DNA of 14,641 nt from Phycisphaeraceae bacterium (lineage in GTDB: Bacteria; Planctomycetota; Phycisphaerae; Phycisphaerales; Zrk34), in assembly GCA_028281485.1 (NCBI GenBank), contig JANQJT010000096.1, positions 1 to 14,641 of the forward strand, given 5' to 3'. The translations under genes and the position numbers were made by a program. Positions 1 to 6,477 of the stretch are shown piece by piece; the stretch's first letter is position 1; every line of letters begins with the position of its first letter. A model generated the notes under the pieces. It ran no database searches, was not told the DNA's origin, and worked only from the letters and a program-made list of their open reading frames with translations.

Positions 1-1493
1 TCGGCAAGAGCGGCCTGTCCTGTAACACCGACGACGGCGGCCACGTCAACGACAAGGGCTTCGACTACTTCTACGGCCTGACCTCGCACGCCGCCGCCCA
101 CCGCCACTACCCCGAGATGGTTTGGCGCAATGACAAGAAGGAAACCCTCGAAGGCAACGAGGGCTATACCGGCAAGCACTACATCAGCGAGGTCTGCATG
201 GCCGATGCGCTGCGGTGGATCGGTGAGCAGGGCGAGACCGACAAGCCCTTCTTCGCCCACATCGCACTCACCCCACCGCACGCCGACCTGCAGGTGCCTG
301 AAGAATACCGGGCGCCGTACATGGGTAAGTTCGAGGAGACCCCCAACCGCGGCGGCTACTACCACCAGCAGCACCCCAAGGCCACCTACGCGGGCATGAT
401 CAACTTCATCGATCAGAAGATGGGCGAGCTCCTGGCCGAGCTGGAAAAACAAGGCATCGCCGACAACACCATCGTCTTCTTCTCCAGTGACAACGGCCCG
501 ACGCCCGAGGGTGGAAAGCCCATCGAAGCGCTCGACTCGAACGGCCCGCTGCGTGGCGGCAAGCGGGACCTCTACGAGGGCGGTATCCGCACACCGCTGA
601 TCGTTTGGTGGCCCGGCAAGATCAACGCCGGCCAAACCAGCGACATGCCCACCGCCATGTGGGACTTCATGCCGACCGCGCTGCAGCTGGCCGGCGCCCA
701 GACCCCCGAATGGACCGACGGCATCTCCATCGTCCCCACGCTATTGGGCGAGGGCGAACAGGCCGAACACGAATACCTCTACTGGGAGTTTTACGAACAA
801 GGCGGCAAACAGGCCGTGCGCTACGGTAAGTGGAAGGGCGTGCGCCTGAACGTCGGGCGCAACCCCGACGGGCCGATCGAGTTGTACGACCTGACCCGCG
901 ACGTCGGTGAGAAAAACAACGTCGCGGCCGAGCACCCGGAAGTTGTAACCCGGATCGCCGGCTTCATGAAAGAGGCCCACACACATTCGAATGAGTTCAG
1001 CTTCCGCTACGGCTTCATTCAGCCGCTGCCCGCCGACCGCTTCCTGCCCGAGGCCCAACGCATCGATCACAAGAACTGGAAGGTCATCGACACCAGCAGC
1101 GAGTCGACGGTCAACGGCGCGGTCGCGGCCAACGCCATCGACGGCGACCCCCGCACCCGTTGGCACACGCAGTGGGACGGCGCCCAACCCGGCCACCCGC
1201 ACCACATCACGATCGACCTGGGCCAAACCGAAACCATCGCCGCGGTGCGCATCGTGCCCCGCCAGGACAACAGCCCCAACGGCCGCATCGCCAAATACGC
1301 GGTGTACGTGTCGAACAGCGCCGACGCGTTCGGCCGACCCGTCGCCGAGGGAGAACTCGAGAACAGCTACAAGGAGCAGGAAATTCGCTTCGCCGCGACC
1401 GCCTCGGGCCGCTACCTGAAGCTGGTGGCGCTCTCTGAGACGCAGAACCAGCCCTTCACCTCGATGGGCGAGCTGCGCCTGCTACCCGAGTAA
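1..1493 (+). CDS. Sulfatase with C-terminal F5/8 type C domain (5' end outside window)
   Basis: Secreted-type sulfatase of the alkaline phosphatase superfamily, expected to remove sulfate esters from polysaccharide. The reading frame is open from base 3, so the N-terminus, including the signal peptide, the first metal ligands and the formylglycine Cys motif, lies upstream. Visible hallmarks are GKSGL followed by KGFDYFYGL near the start, the SSDNG metal/active-site segment at visible residues 161-165, then LRGGK-x-x-LYEGGIRTPLIVWWPGKI-type sequence and a C-terminal ELYDLTRDVGE block. From about visible residue 359 to the end lies a second domain (AIDGDPRTRWHTQW, then IDLGQ, then ending in a GELRLL strand) typical of F5/8 type C/discoidin carbohydrate-binding modules. 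This suggests anchoring to the glycan substrate. An intrinsic terminator follows 31 bases downstream. The family is certain. The substrate cannot be read from sequence, and catalytic competence cannot be judged without the missing N-terminus. Confidence 0.93.
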   Translation, partial: GKSGLSCNTDDGGHVNDKGFDYFYGLTSHAAAHRHYPEMVWRNDKKETLEGNEGYTGKHYISEVCMADALRWIGEQGETDKPFFAHIALTPPHADLQVPEEYRAPYMGKFEETPNRGGYYHQQHPKATYAGMINFIDQKMGELLAELEKQGIADNTIVFFSSDNGPTPEGGKPIEALDSNGPLRGGKRDLYEGGIRTPLIVWWPGKINAGQTSDMPTAMWDFMPTALQLAGAQTPEWTDGISIVPTLLGEGEQAEHEYLYWEFYEQGGKQAVRYGKWKGVRLNVGRNPDGPIELYDLTRDVGEKNNVAAEHPEVVTRIAGFMKEAHTHSNEFSFRYGFIQPLPADRFLPEAQRIDHKNWKVIDTSSESTVNGAVAANAIDGDPRTRWHTQWDGAQPGHPHHITIDLGQTETIAAVRIVPRQDNSPNGRIAKYAVYVSNSADAFGRPVAEGELENSYKEQEIRFAATASGRYLKLVALSETQNQPFTSMGELRLLPE

Positions 1494-1524
1494 TCCCCGG
1501 GACTCAAATCCATTTGCCACACTT

Positions 1525-1549
1525 CCCCGGCCCATGGCCGGGGTTTTTT
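1525..1549 (+). terminator. Rho-independent terminator after the first sulfatase
   Basis: A perfect 8-bp stem, CCCCGGCC (1525-1532) with GGCCGGGG (1536-1543), has a 3-nt loop and is followed directly by six T (1544-1549). It lies 31 bases after the sulfatase stop and cleanly separates that gene from the PEP-CTERM protease gene. Confidence 0.9.
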
Positions 1550-1673
1550 GTTTGGTATTGCGTCTATGCCCGCTCGGATTGCGACACGCCTCGAATCCCG
1601 ACTCGGCAACCGTTTCACTCAGCCACCTCAGACTCCCGCGATGAGTCCCTCCGGGCAAGCCCCCTCGTAAATT

Positions 1674-1739
1674 CGATAAAACCGGTGACTTTTCCGCTTT
1701 ATCTCGTGCAAGCAAACGCCTATTTTATCGGGGTATAGA
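1674..1739 (+). promoter_or_regulatory. Candidate promoter region with GATAAA/TTTATC inverted motifs upstream of the M64 protease
   Basis: The 340 bases between the first sulfatase and the protease hold no gene. After the terminator, CGATAAAA (1674-1681) is exactly complementary to TTTTATCG (1723-1730), and a second TTTATC stands at 1698-1703. A TATAGA hexamer at 1734-1739 could be a -10 element; no good -35 is visible at 16-18 bases. The repeated motif could be an operator for an unknown regulator. This is inference from pattern only, and AT-rich six-mers recur by chance. Confidence 0.3.
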
Positions 1740-1747
1740 CACGCCAC

Positions 1748-1763
1748 GCCCGCAGCCGCGGGC
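1748..1763 (+). promoter_or_regulatory. GC-rich leader hairpin of the M64 protease mRNA
   Basis: GCCCGC (1748-1753) and GCGGGC (1758-1763) form a perfect 6-bp stem with a 4-nt loop, about nine bases after the candidate -10. If transcription starts near 1746, this hairpin sits at the very 5' end of the transcript, where such structures often stabilise mRNA. No T tract follows, so it is unlikely to be a terminator. Confidence 0.35.
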
Positions 1764-1822
1764 AGGAAGCACCACCCCGCAACCCAAAACCGGAATCAAC
1801 CGGATACGTGACGCTGCTGCTC

Positions 1823-1830
1823 AAAGGGGA
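1823..1830 (+). promoter_or_regulatory. Ribosome binding site that sets the M64 protease start
   Basis: AAAGGGGA ends four bases before the ATG at 1835. It favours that ATG over the in-frame GTG at 1808, which has no purine-rich site ahead of it. The ATG start also puts the signal peptide directly at the N-terminus. Confidence 0.6.
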
Positions 1831-1834
1831 CGCC

Positions 1835-3271
1835 ATGTTGGGGCTCAAGTCGATCGTTCGTTCATTCGTGTTCGCTGTGCTGATTCTGTTCGTCGCAATG
1901 CCTATCGCATCGGTCAGCGCTCTGACCACGATCGTCGACAACGGCAACCCCGACAACCGCGTGGACATCGTCTTCCTCGGCGATGGCTACACACAAACCG
2001 ACCTCAACGCCGGCATCTACGACAACCACGTCAACAGCTACATCAACTACATGTTCTCAGCCGATCAAGACGCCGATCCCTTCGGTCGATACGCCGGCTT
2101 CTTTAACGTGCACCAGATCGATGTGGTCTCGATTCAATCCGGCGCCGACGAGCCCCCCAACGGCATCTACGTCAACACGGCGCTGGACGCGTCCTACTGG
2201 TGGGACGGTTCGACCGAACGGCTTCTCTACATCAACAACTCCAAGGCAAACAATCAGGTCAACCAGGCGTTGAGCGGGACCAACATCACCGCGGACTTAA
2301 AGCTGGTCACGGTGAACTCAGACAAGTACGGGGGAGGCGGCGGCACGTACGGCGTCTACGCCGGCGGAAACGGCGCCGCACACGAAGTGGCCATGCACGA
2401 GATCGGCCACTCCTTCGCCAACCTGGCCGATGAATACGTCACCAGCGGCAACGGCCACTACACAGGCGCCGAGCCCTCAGAAATCAACGTGACCAAGAGC
2501 CCGACAGGCGAGAAGTGGAGCCATTGGATCGGCTTCCAGGACCCACGCGGGTCTCAGTACGACATCGACGTCTTTGAGGGCGCCCGGTATTACGCGACCG
2601 GCATCTACCGCCCATCGAGCACCAGCAAGATGAGAACGCTGAATCAGGCGTTCAACGCCGTCTCGCGCGAAAAGATCATCCACGACATCTACGCCCACGT
2701 CGATCCGCTGGACGACTGGCTGAATACGCCCAACTCCTTTTCTGTATACGACGAGGCGCTGTGGGTCGACGTGGTCGATCCCAACGTGATCGCGCTGGAG
2801 TGGTCTGTCGACGGCGTGCCCGTCACCGGCGCGACCGGTGAGACCTTCCTGCTCTCGGACTACGGCTTTGCGCCCGGCAGCTACGAGGTCACCGCCCGCG
2901 CCTACGACACCGTCCTCGAGCACGTCGGCGACGGCAGCCTGCTCGACCTGGTCCGCACCAATCTCGACCTGCTCGAACAGGAAATCACCTGGACCGTGGA
3001 CATCCGCAAGACCGGCGACGCCAACTACGACGGGAAGGTTAACGACCTCGACGTGACCATCGTCGCCAACAACTGGCGCAACACCGGCACCGACTGGGCC
3101 ACCGGCGACTTCAACGCCGACGGCGTGACCGATTCGATCGATCTGTTCCTGCTCAGCCAGGTCTGGGTCGATACCAGCGACACCGGCACGGGCGGCGGGG
3201 GCATCCCCGAACCCGCCTCGCTGTCGATCCTGCTGCTGGGCGGCGCGATCCTGAGACGCAGAATCAAATAG
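1835..3271 (+). CDS. PEP-CTERM protein: M64 (IgA-peptidase-like) metallopeptidase with dockerin-like repeats
   Basis: Secreted zinc peptidase, 478 residues, probably exported and sorted at the cell surface. Residues 1-29 form a signal peptide ending in a VSA-type cleavage site. The M64 domain follows (DIVFLGDGYT, then PFGRY, then the zinc site HEIGH at 188-192 continuing SFANLADEY, where D199 and E200 extend the motif). About residues 290-392 look like an Ig-like domain. Residues 395-444 hold two calcium-loop repeats, D395-x-N-x-D-G and D425-x-N-x-D-G, as in dockerin type I. The tail GIPEPASLSILLLGG...RRR (457-476) is a PEP-CTERM signal: PEP motif, hydrophobic helix, basic end. Known biology: such tails are recognised by exosortases, and none is encoded in this window. 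The target protein is unknown; the name 'IgA peptidase' reflects family history only, and a free-living bacterium would use it on environmental or matrix proteins. Confidence 0.93.
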   Translation: MLGLKSIVRSFVFAVLILFVAMPIASVSALTTIVDNGNPDNRVDIVFLGDGYTQTDLNAGIYDNHVNSYINYMFSADQDADPFGRYAGFFNVHQIDVVSIQSGADEPPNGIYVNTALDASYWWDGSTERLLYINNSKANNQVNQALSGTNITADLKLVTVNSDKYGGGGGTYGVYAGGNGAAHEVAMHEIGHSFANLADEYVTSGNGHYTGAEPSEINVTKSPTGEKWSHWIGFQDPRGSQYDIDVFEGARYYATGIYRPSSTSKMRTLNQAFNAVSREKIIHDIYAHVDPLDDWLNTPNSFSVYDEALWVDVVDPNVIALEWSVDGVPVTGATGETFLLSDYGFAPGSYEVTARAYDTVLEHVGDGSLLDLVRTNLDLLEQEITWTVDIRKTGDANYDGKVNDLDVTIVANNWRNTGTDWATGDFNADGVTDSIDLFLLSQVWVDTSDTGTGGGGIPEPASLSILLLGGAILRRRIK

Positions 3272-3300
3272 ACAAGATGGTGTTTTTATCTTGTGTTTTG
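3272..3300 (+). terminator. Weak terminator-like hairpin after the M64 protease
   Basis: ACAAGAT (3272-3278) pairs perfectly with ATCTTGT (3288-3294) around a T-rich loop, and a GTTTTG run follows. The stem is short and AT-rich, so termination may be partial. It starts immediately after the stop codon. Confidence 0.35.
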
Positions 3301-3320
3301 TCGCATAATCGCGGCATACT
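3291..3320 (+). promoter_or_regulatory. Weak candidate sigma-70-type promoter for the cytochrome operon
   Basis: TTGTGT (3291-3296) and CATACT (3315-3320) are 18 bases apart and could be -35 and -10 elements. The resulting transcript would start just before the paired leader hairpins. Both hexamers are imperfect, and I saw no convincing sigma-54 site instead. Confidence 0.25.
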
Positions 3321-3328
3321 AGGCCAAC

Positions 3329-3359
3329 TGGCGGTCGCTTCCCCAACCCACGACCGCCA
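3329..3359 (+). promoter_or_regulatory. Leader hairpin 1 of the octaheme cytochrome mRNA
   Basis: TGGCGGTCG (3329-3337) and CGACCGCCA (3351-3359) form a perfect 9-bp stem with a 13-nt pyrimidine-rich loop, just upstream of the Shine-Dalgarno sequence. Its last two bases are also needed by the second hairpin, so the two structures compete. This one leaves the ribosome site free. Confidence 0.5.
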
Positions 3360-3377
3360 TGGAGGCCGCGCTCCATG
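3358..3377 (+). promoter_or_regulatory. Leader hairpin 2: sequesters the Shine-Dalgarno and ATG of the cytochrome gene
   Basis: CATGGAG (3358-3364) pairs perfectly with CTCCATG (3371-3377) around a 6-nt GC loop. The left arm holds four of the five bases of the GGAGG ribosome site (3361-3365), and the right arm holds the start codon at 3375. Folding would therefore block initiation. Its first two bases overlap hairpin 1. The pairing is seen directly; regulation is inferred. Confidence 0.45.
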
Positions 3378-4655
3378 ACATTTCGCTACGTCTTCGTTGC
3401 CGTGCTAATCAGCGCCGCGCTTGTTATCTCCGCATTCATGATCAACCAGTACCGCCCCGCGGTGGAAACCGCGCAGCCCACCGCTAACTTCATCAAGGCG
3501 TCGGGCAAGTGCGCCGACTGTCACCGCAACGAAACCGGTGCCGTTGTGCACCAGTTCGACCGCAGCATGCACAACCGCGCGGGCATCAACTGTCTGGATT
3601 GCCACAAGCCCGTCGGCAGTCAGGCCGGTGTCGACCACAACGGCTTCGTCATCAGCGAAGGCCTGTCGGCTCTGAACTGTGCCCAGTGTCACAAGACCGA
3701 GTACGACCAGTTCCTGCGTTCGCGCCACGCCGCCCCCGCTTGGGCCGCGGTCGTGGGCCGTGACGACTTCACCCCCGAGCAGATCGCCCACGCCGAGAAG
3801 TATCACAAGGGCACCGTCGATCGCAACGCCAACGCGCTGGCGCTGCTCGAAGGCCCGGCCGCGATCAACAAGGGCTGCGCCGAGTGTCACGACATCGGCA
3901 AGCCCAACCCCGACGGCTCGATCGGCACCTGCACCGCCTGTCACTCCCGTCACTCGGCCTCGATCGAACTCGCCCGCACCCCCGCCACCTGCGGCCAGTG
4001 CCACATGGGCCCCGACCACTCGCAGATCGAGATCTACAACGAATCGAAGCACGGCGTGCTCTTCGCCGCACAGAAACACAACTTCGATCTCACCGTCGAT
4101 CCAAAGAAGCTCAGCACCGCCGACATGCCCATCCCCACCTGCTCGACCTGCCACATGAGCGGCCTGGACGGGCAGAAGGTCACCCACGACACCACCGAGC
4201 GACTGAGCTGGTGGCTGTTTGCGCCGGTCTCCAACAAGCGCCCGACCTACCAGTCCGGTCAGAACAACATGAAAGAGACCTGCCTGAAGTGTCACACCAC
4301 CGACCACGTCGACACGTTCTACGCCGAGGCCGAGGAGGTCGTCTTCGCGACCAACGACAAGATCAAGAAGGTGCAGGAGATCATGAAGGGCCTGAGGGAC
4401 GAGGGTCTGCTCACACCGGCGCCGTTCGATGAGCCGATCGAGTTCCTCTACTTCGACATCTGGCACTACTTCGGTCGCACCGCCAAGCACGGCGCGTTCA
4501 TGGGCGGCGCCGACTTCGTGCAGTGGCACGGCAACTACGAGCTGCTGTTGAAGACCATCGAGATGGAAGAGATGGCCGCGGAGATCCGTGCCCATCACAA
4601 GCAAAAGCGGCAGGAGGGAGCCGACCATGCCAGCGCTGCCCAAGCGACTGACTGA
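3375..4655 (+). CDS. Octaheme cytochrome c, hydroxylamine oxidoreductase (HAO) family
   Basis: Exported multiheme cytochrome of 426 residues. It begins with a hydrophobic segment (about 5-23) without a clear cleavage site, so it may stay membrane-anchored. Eight CxxCH heme sites start at C46, C73, C102, C168, C186, C206, C256 and C303; there is no CxxCK site, which argues against NrfA, octaheme nitrite reductase or tetrathionate reductase. The sixth heme motif runs into HMGPDHSQIEIYNESKHG (210-227), an HAO-family signature whose D214-H215 pair lies where I recall the family's active-site Asp-His. Near the C-terminus, HGAFMGGADFVQWHGNYE (372-389) is also HAO-like. HAO-type enzymes interconvert hydroxylamine, hydrazine, nitric oxide or nitrite. 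Whether the heme P460 tyrosine cross-link exists, which separates oxidative from reductive members, cannot be decided by eye. The protein seems shorter than typical HAO. The start follows GGAGG (3361-3365). The 3' end overlaps the next gene by 29 bases. Confidence 0.88.
   Translation: MTFRYVFVAVLISAALVISAFMINQYRPAVETAQPTANFIKASGKCADCHRNETGAVVHQFDRSMHNRAGINCLDCHKPVGSQAGVDHNGFVISEGLSALNCAQCHKTEYDQFLRSRHAAPAWAAVVGRDDFTPEQIAHAEKYHKGTVDRNANALALLEGPAAINKGCAECHDIGKPNPDGSIGTCTACHSRHSASIELARTPATCGQCHMGPDHSQIEIYNESKHGVLFAAQKHNFDLTVDPKKLSTADMPIPTCSTCHMSGLDGQKVTHDTTERLSWWLFAPVSNKRPTYQSGQNNMKETCLKCHTTDHVDTFYAEAEEVVFATNDKIKKVQEIMKGLRDEGLLTPAPFDEPIEFLYFDIWHYFGRTAKHGAFMGGADFVQWHGNYELLLKTIEMEEMAAEIRAHHKQKRQEGADHASAAQATD
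4612..4620 (+). promoter_or_regulatory. Ribosome binding site inside the cytochrome gene that sets the start of the membrane protein
   Basis: AGGAGGGAG lies 6 bases before the ATG at 4627 and within the cytochrome coding sequence. It selects this ATG over an in-frame GTG at 4588, which has no such site, and implies translational coupling of the two genes. Confidence 0.75.
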
Positions 4656-5466
4656 GCCGGCGGTGCTGCTGGAGCTGTTCGTCTGGTCGAACCTCGCGTT
4701 CCTCGCGCTGGACGTCTACCTGGCCCACCGCGTTGTTGCGTTCAACCACTGGGGTACGTACGTGCCGCTGGTGTTCTCCGTCGCTGCGCCGCTGCTGATC
4801 GCGCTGGCCTGGCTGATCGGCGGGTTCACCGCGCAGCGCGGCCCGGCCAAAGCCATCGCCGTCCTCGTCGGCCTGTGTGCCGTGGTCGTCGGTGTCGCCG
4901 GTCTCGTGTTGCACCTGGACGGATTCTTCGTCGCGCCCACGCTCAAGCGGCTGGTCTACGCGGCGCCTTTTGCGGCGCCGCTGGCCTACACGGGGCTCGG
5001 GTTGCTGCTGATCATGAACCGCATGGTCCCCCACGACCACCGCGACTGGCCGCAGTGGGTGATGCTCATGGCGCTGGGTGGTTGGGTTGGCAACCTCGCG
5101 CTGGCGCTGGCCGACCACGCACAGATCGGGTTCAAGGACTGGCGCACGTGGATCTCGGTCGTGGCCGCGGCGATCGGCGTGGGCTTCCTGGCGGTTGCGA
5201 TGCGCACGCGCGTGCCCCGCGGATTCCTCAAGTTCGTCCTGGCGGTCATGGTGTTGCAGATCGTCGTCGCGGTGATAGGATTCGTGCTGCACATTCAGGC
5301 CGACCTGCACGGCCCGGCCAAGGCCTGGCTGGACAACTTCATCTTCGGCGCCCCCGCTTTCGCCCCCCTGTTGTATGCCGACCTCGCGGTGTTGGGCATG
5401 CTGGCCGTCTGGGCCACCATGCCCCACACCCGGTCGACACCTCCCAGCGAAGCGGCCGTCGCCTGA
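4627..5466 (+). CDS. Eight-helix integral membrane protein with internal duplication, partner of the octaheme cytochrome
   Basis: I do not recognise a named family. The protein has 279 residues and eight hydrophobic segments, roughly 13-33, 45-67, 77-97, 109-130, 144-162, 174-192, 201-222 and 240-265. The halves resemble each other. N22-LAFLALD29 matches N156-LALALAD163. HWGTYV matches DWRTWI. VLH96 matches VLH222. APFAAPLAY121 matches APAFAPLLY250. This indicates duplication of a 4-helix unit. The paired H96 and H222 sit in equivalent helices and could ligate a shared heme b or another cofactor; that is inference, as is a role as quinol-oxidising or electron-transferring partner of the cytochrome. 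The gene overlaps the cytochrome by 29 bases, a strong sign of joint function. It is not a NapC/NrfH-type protein: it has no CxxCH. One base separates its stop from the convergent permease gene. Confidence 0.85.
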   Translation: MPALPKRLTEPAVLLELFVWSNLAFLALDVYLAHRVVAFNHWGTYVPLVFSVAAPLLIALAWLIGGFTAQRGPAKAIAVLVGLCAVVVGVAGLVLHLDGFFVAPTLKRLVYAAPFAAPLAYTGLGLLLIMNRMVPHDHRDWPQWVMLMALGGWVGNLALALADHAQIGFKDWRTWISVVAAAIGVGFLAVAMRTRVPRGFLKFVLAVMVLQIVVAVIGFVLHIQADLHGPAKAWLDNFIFGAPAFAPLLYADLAVLGMLAVWATMPHTRSTPPSEAAVA

Positions 5467-5467
5467 A

Positions 5468-6382
5468 TCAATCCGGCGCAGCGCAATCCACCAATCCCTC
5501 ATCCCGATCGTCCGGCTTGCCGTGGTTGGCCTGAACCAAAGCTACCGCCACAAGCACACCGCCCAGCGCGGCCATCTGCAATCCCGTGATCCTTTCGTCA
5601 TCCAGCCAGCCCCACGCCAACGCCCCCATCGGCACGATGTACGTCACCATCCCCGCAAACAACGGTCCGCGCGTCTGGATCAGGTGATAGAACATCCACG
5701 TCGCCAGCCCCGTACACACCAACCCCAGGATCGCCAGCGCCCCGATCGCCATCGGCATCGATGTGTCACCCTGCTCGACCGTCTCCATCGACAACGCCAT
5801 GGGCACCATGACCAACGCGGCGCCGCTCATCGCCGTCGCCGCCAGCACGATCGGCGGAGCATGGGAGAAACGCCGCTTGATGTACGTGTTGGCGGTGGTG
5901 TAACCCAGCGGCACCAGCGCCGCCAACGCCAAATCCCCGATCGGCATGCTGCGGTTCAGCCCGTCCTTCATCAGGATCGACATGCAACCCAGCCCGATCG
6001 CGATGCCCACCATCTGGATCGCCCGCGGGCGCACGCCCAGCACCGGGATGCTCACCAAAGCCGTCATCAAAGGCACCAGCGCCACCATCATCCCGAAGAC
6101 CGCCGAGTTGTCGTGCCTGCTGATCAGCATCGGCTGCAACACGAACGGCGCAACGTATCCAAATAAAACGACAAATGTCAGCCCCGCCACGTCCCTGTAC
6201 CGAAACGGCCAACCCTGCCTGCGCCGCATCACCAACACCCACACGCCCCACAACAACACCAGCCCTCCCACCACGCGCCCCGAGCCGATCGTCATCGGCC
6301 CGAACACGTGACCCGCCTTCTTCATCAGGATGAAGCTGGACCCCCAGGTCAGGCAAAGGAAGATAAAAATGACGTGAGCCAA
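5468..6382 (-). CDS. EamA/DMT-superfamily permease (TTG start proposed)
   Basis: Inner-membrane drug/metabolite transporter-type permease of 304 residues with about ten hydrophobic helices in two EamA halves. The first helix carries LTWGSSFILMKKAG, a classic EamA opening, and the second half has the GLATWMFYHLIQTRGPLFAGM and YIVPMGALAWGWL motifs of the family's last helices. Substrates of such permeases range from amino acids to nucleotide metabolites and cannot be assigned here. I chose the TTG at 6382 because ACGGAG (minus strand, 6395-6390) precedes it by seven bases and the protein then starts right at helix 1. An upstream ATG at 6418 would add 12 residues but has no ribosome site. The gene is divergent from ferritin and convergent with the membrane-protein gene. 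Confidence 0.88.
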   Translation of the reverse strand: MAHVIFIFLCLTWGSSFILMKKAGHVFGPMTIGSGRVVGGLVLLWGVWVLVMRRRQGWPFRYRDVAGLTFVVLFGYVAPFVLQPMLISRHDNSAVFGMMVALVPLMTALVSIPVLGVRPRAIQMVGIAIGLGCMSILMKDGLNRSMPIGDLALAALVPLGYTTANTYIKRRFSHAPPIVLAATAMSGAALVMVPMALSMETVEQGDTSMPMAIGALAILGLVCTGLATWMFYHLIQTRGPLFAGMVTYIVPMGALAWGWLDDERITGLQMAALGGVLVAVALVQANHGKPDDRDEGLVDCAAPD

Positions 6383-6389
6383 CGCGCCG

Positions 6390-6395
6390 CTCCGT
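6390..6395 (-). promoter_or_regulatory. Ribosome binding site supporting the TTG start of the permease
   Basis: On the minus strand ACGGAG stands seven bases before TTG at 6382. The competing ATG at 6418 has no comparable purine tract, and it would fall inside the candidate -10 of the divergent promoter. Confidence 0.4.
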
Positions 6396-6416
6396 AACAA
6401 TGTCCCGGACCTATAC

Positions 6417-6446
6417 ATCAAACAAGCAACCAGGAATCGGTACAAT
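6417..6446. promoter_or_regulatory. Possible overlapping divergent promoters for ferritin and permease
   Basis: On the plus strand TACAAT (6441-6446) is a good -10 for ferritin, though without a clear -35. On the minus strand TTGTAC (6445-6440), 17 bases, then TTTGAT (6422-6417) could serve the permease. The two would share bases 6441-6445, so their use would be mutually exclusive. I see no Fur-like box here. Confidence 0.35.
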
Positions 6447-6477
6447 ACACGCAATCAGCCCCCCACGAGGACACACC

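Noticed and set aside
1808..1834. GTG at 1808 as the start of the M64 protease
   Set aside because: It lacks a ribosome site, while the ATG at 1835 has AAAGGGGA just upstream and begins the signal peptide directly.
2477..3376. Minus-strand open frame of 299 codons opposite the M64 protease
   Set aside because: It is a shadow of a well-supported gene, with repetitive Val/Gly/Asp composition and no recognisable domain.
3405..4643. Long open frame (412 codons) on the minus strand opposite the cytochrome gene
   Set aside because: High GC makes long antisense frames common. Its translation has no domain, is low in complexity (Val/Gly/Asp-rich), and mirrors the CxxCH-coding strand.
3375..4655. 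Calling the cytochrome an NrfA or octaheme nitrite/tetrathionate reductase
   Set aside because: Those enzymes carry a lysine-ligated catalytic heme (CxxCK). All eight sites here are CxxCH, with HAO-type flanking motifs.
3375..4655. Evidence for nitrification or anammox
   Set aside because: One HAO-family gene without amo, cytochrome c554/cM552 or hydrazine synthase genes in view is not enough; many non-nitrifiers carry HAO-like proteins.
5375..6166. Plus-strand frame of 263 codons opposite the EamA permease
   Set aside because: The translation is an Arg/His/Gln-rich shadow, whereas the minus strand encodes a clear ten-helix permease.
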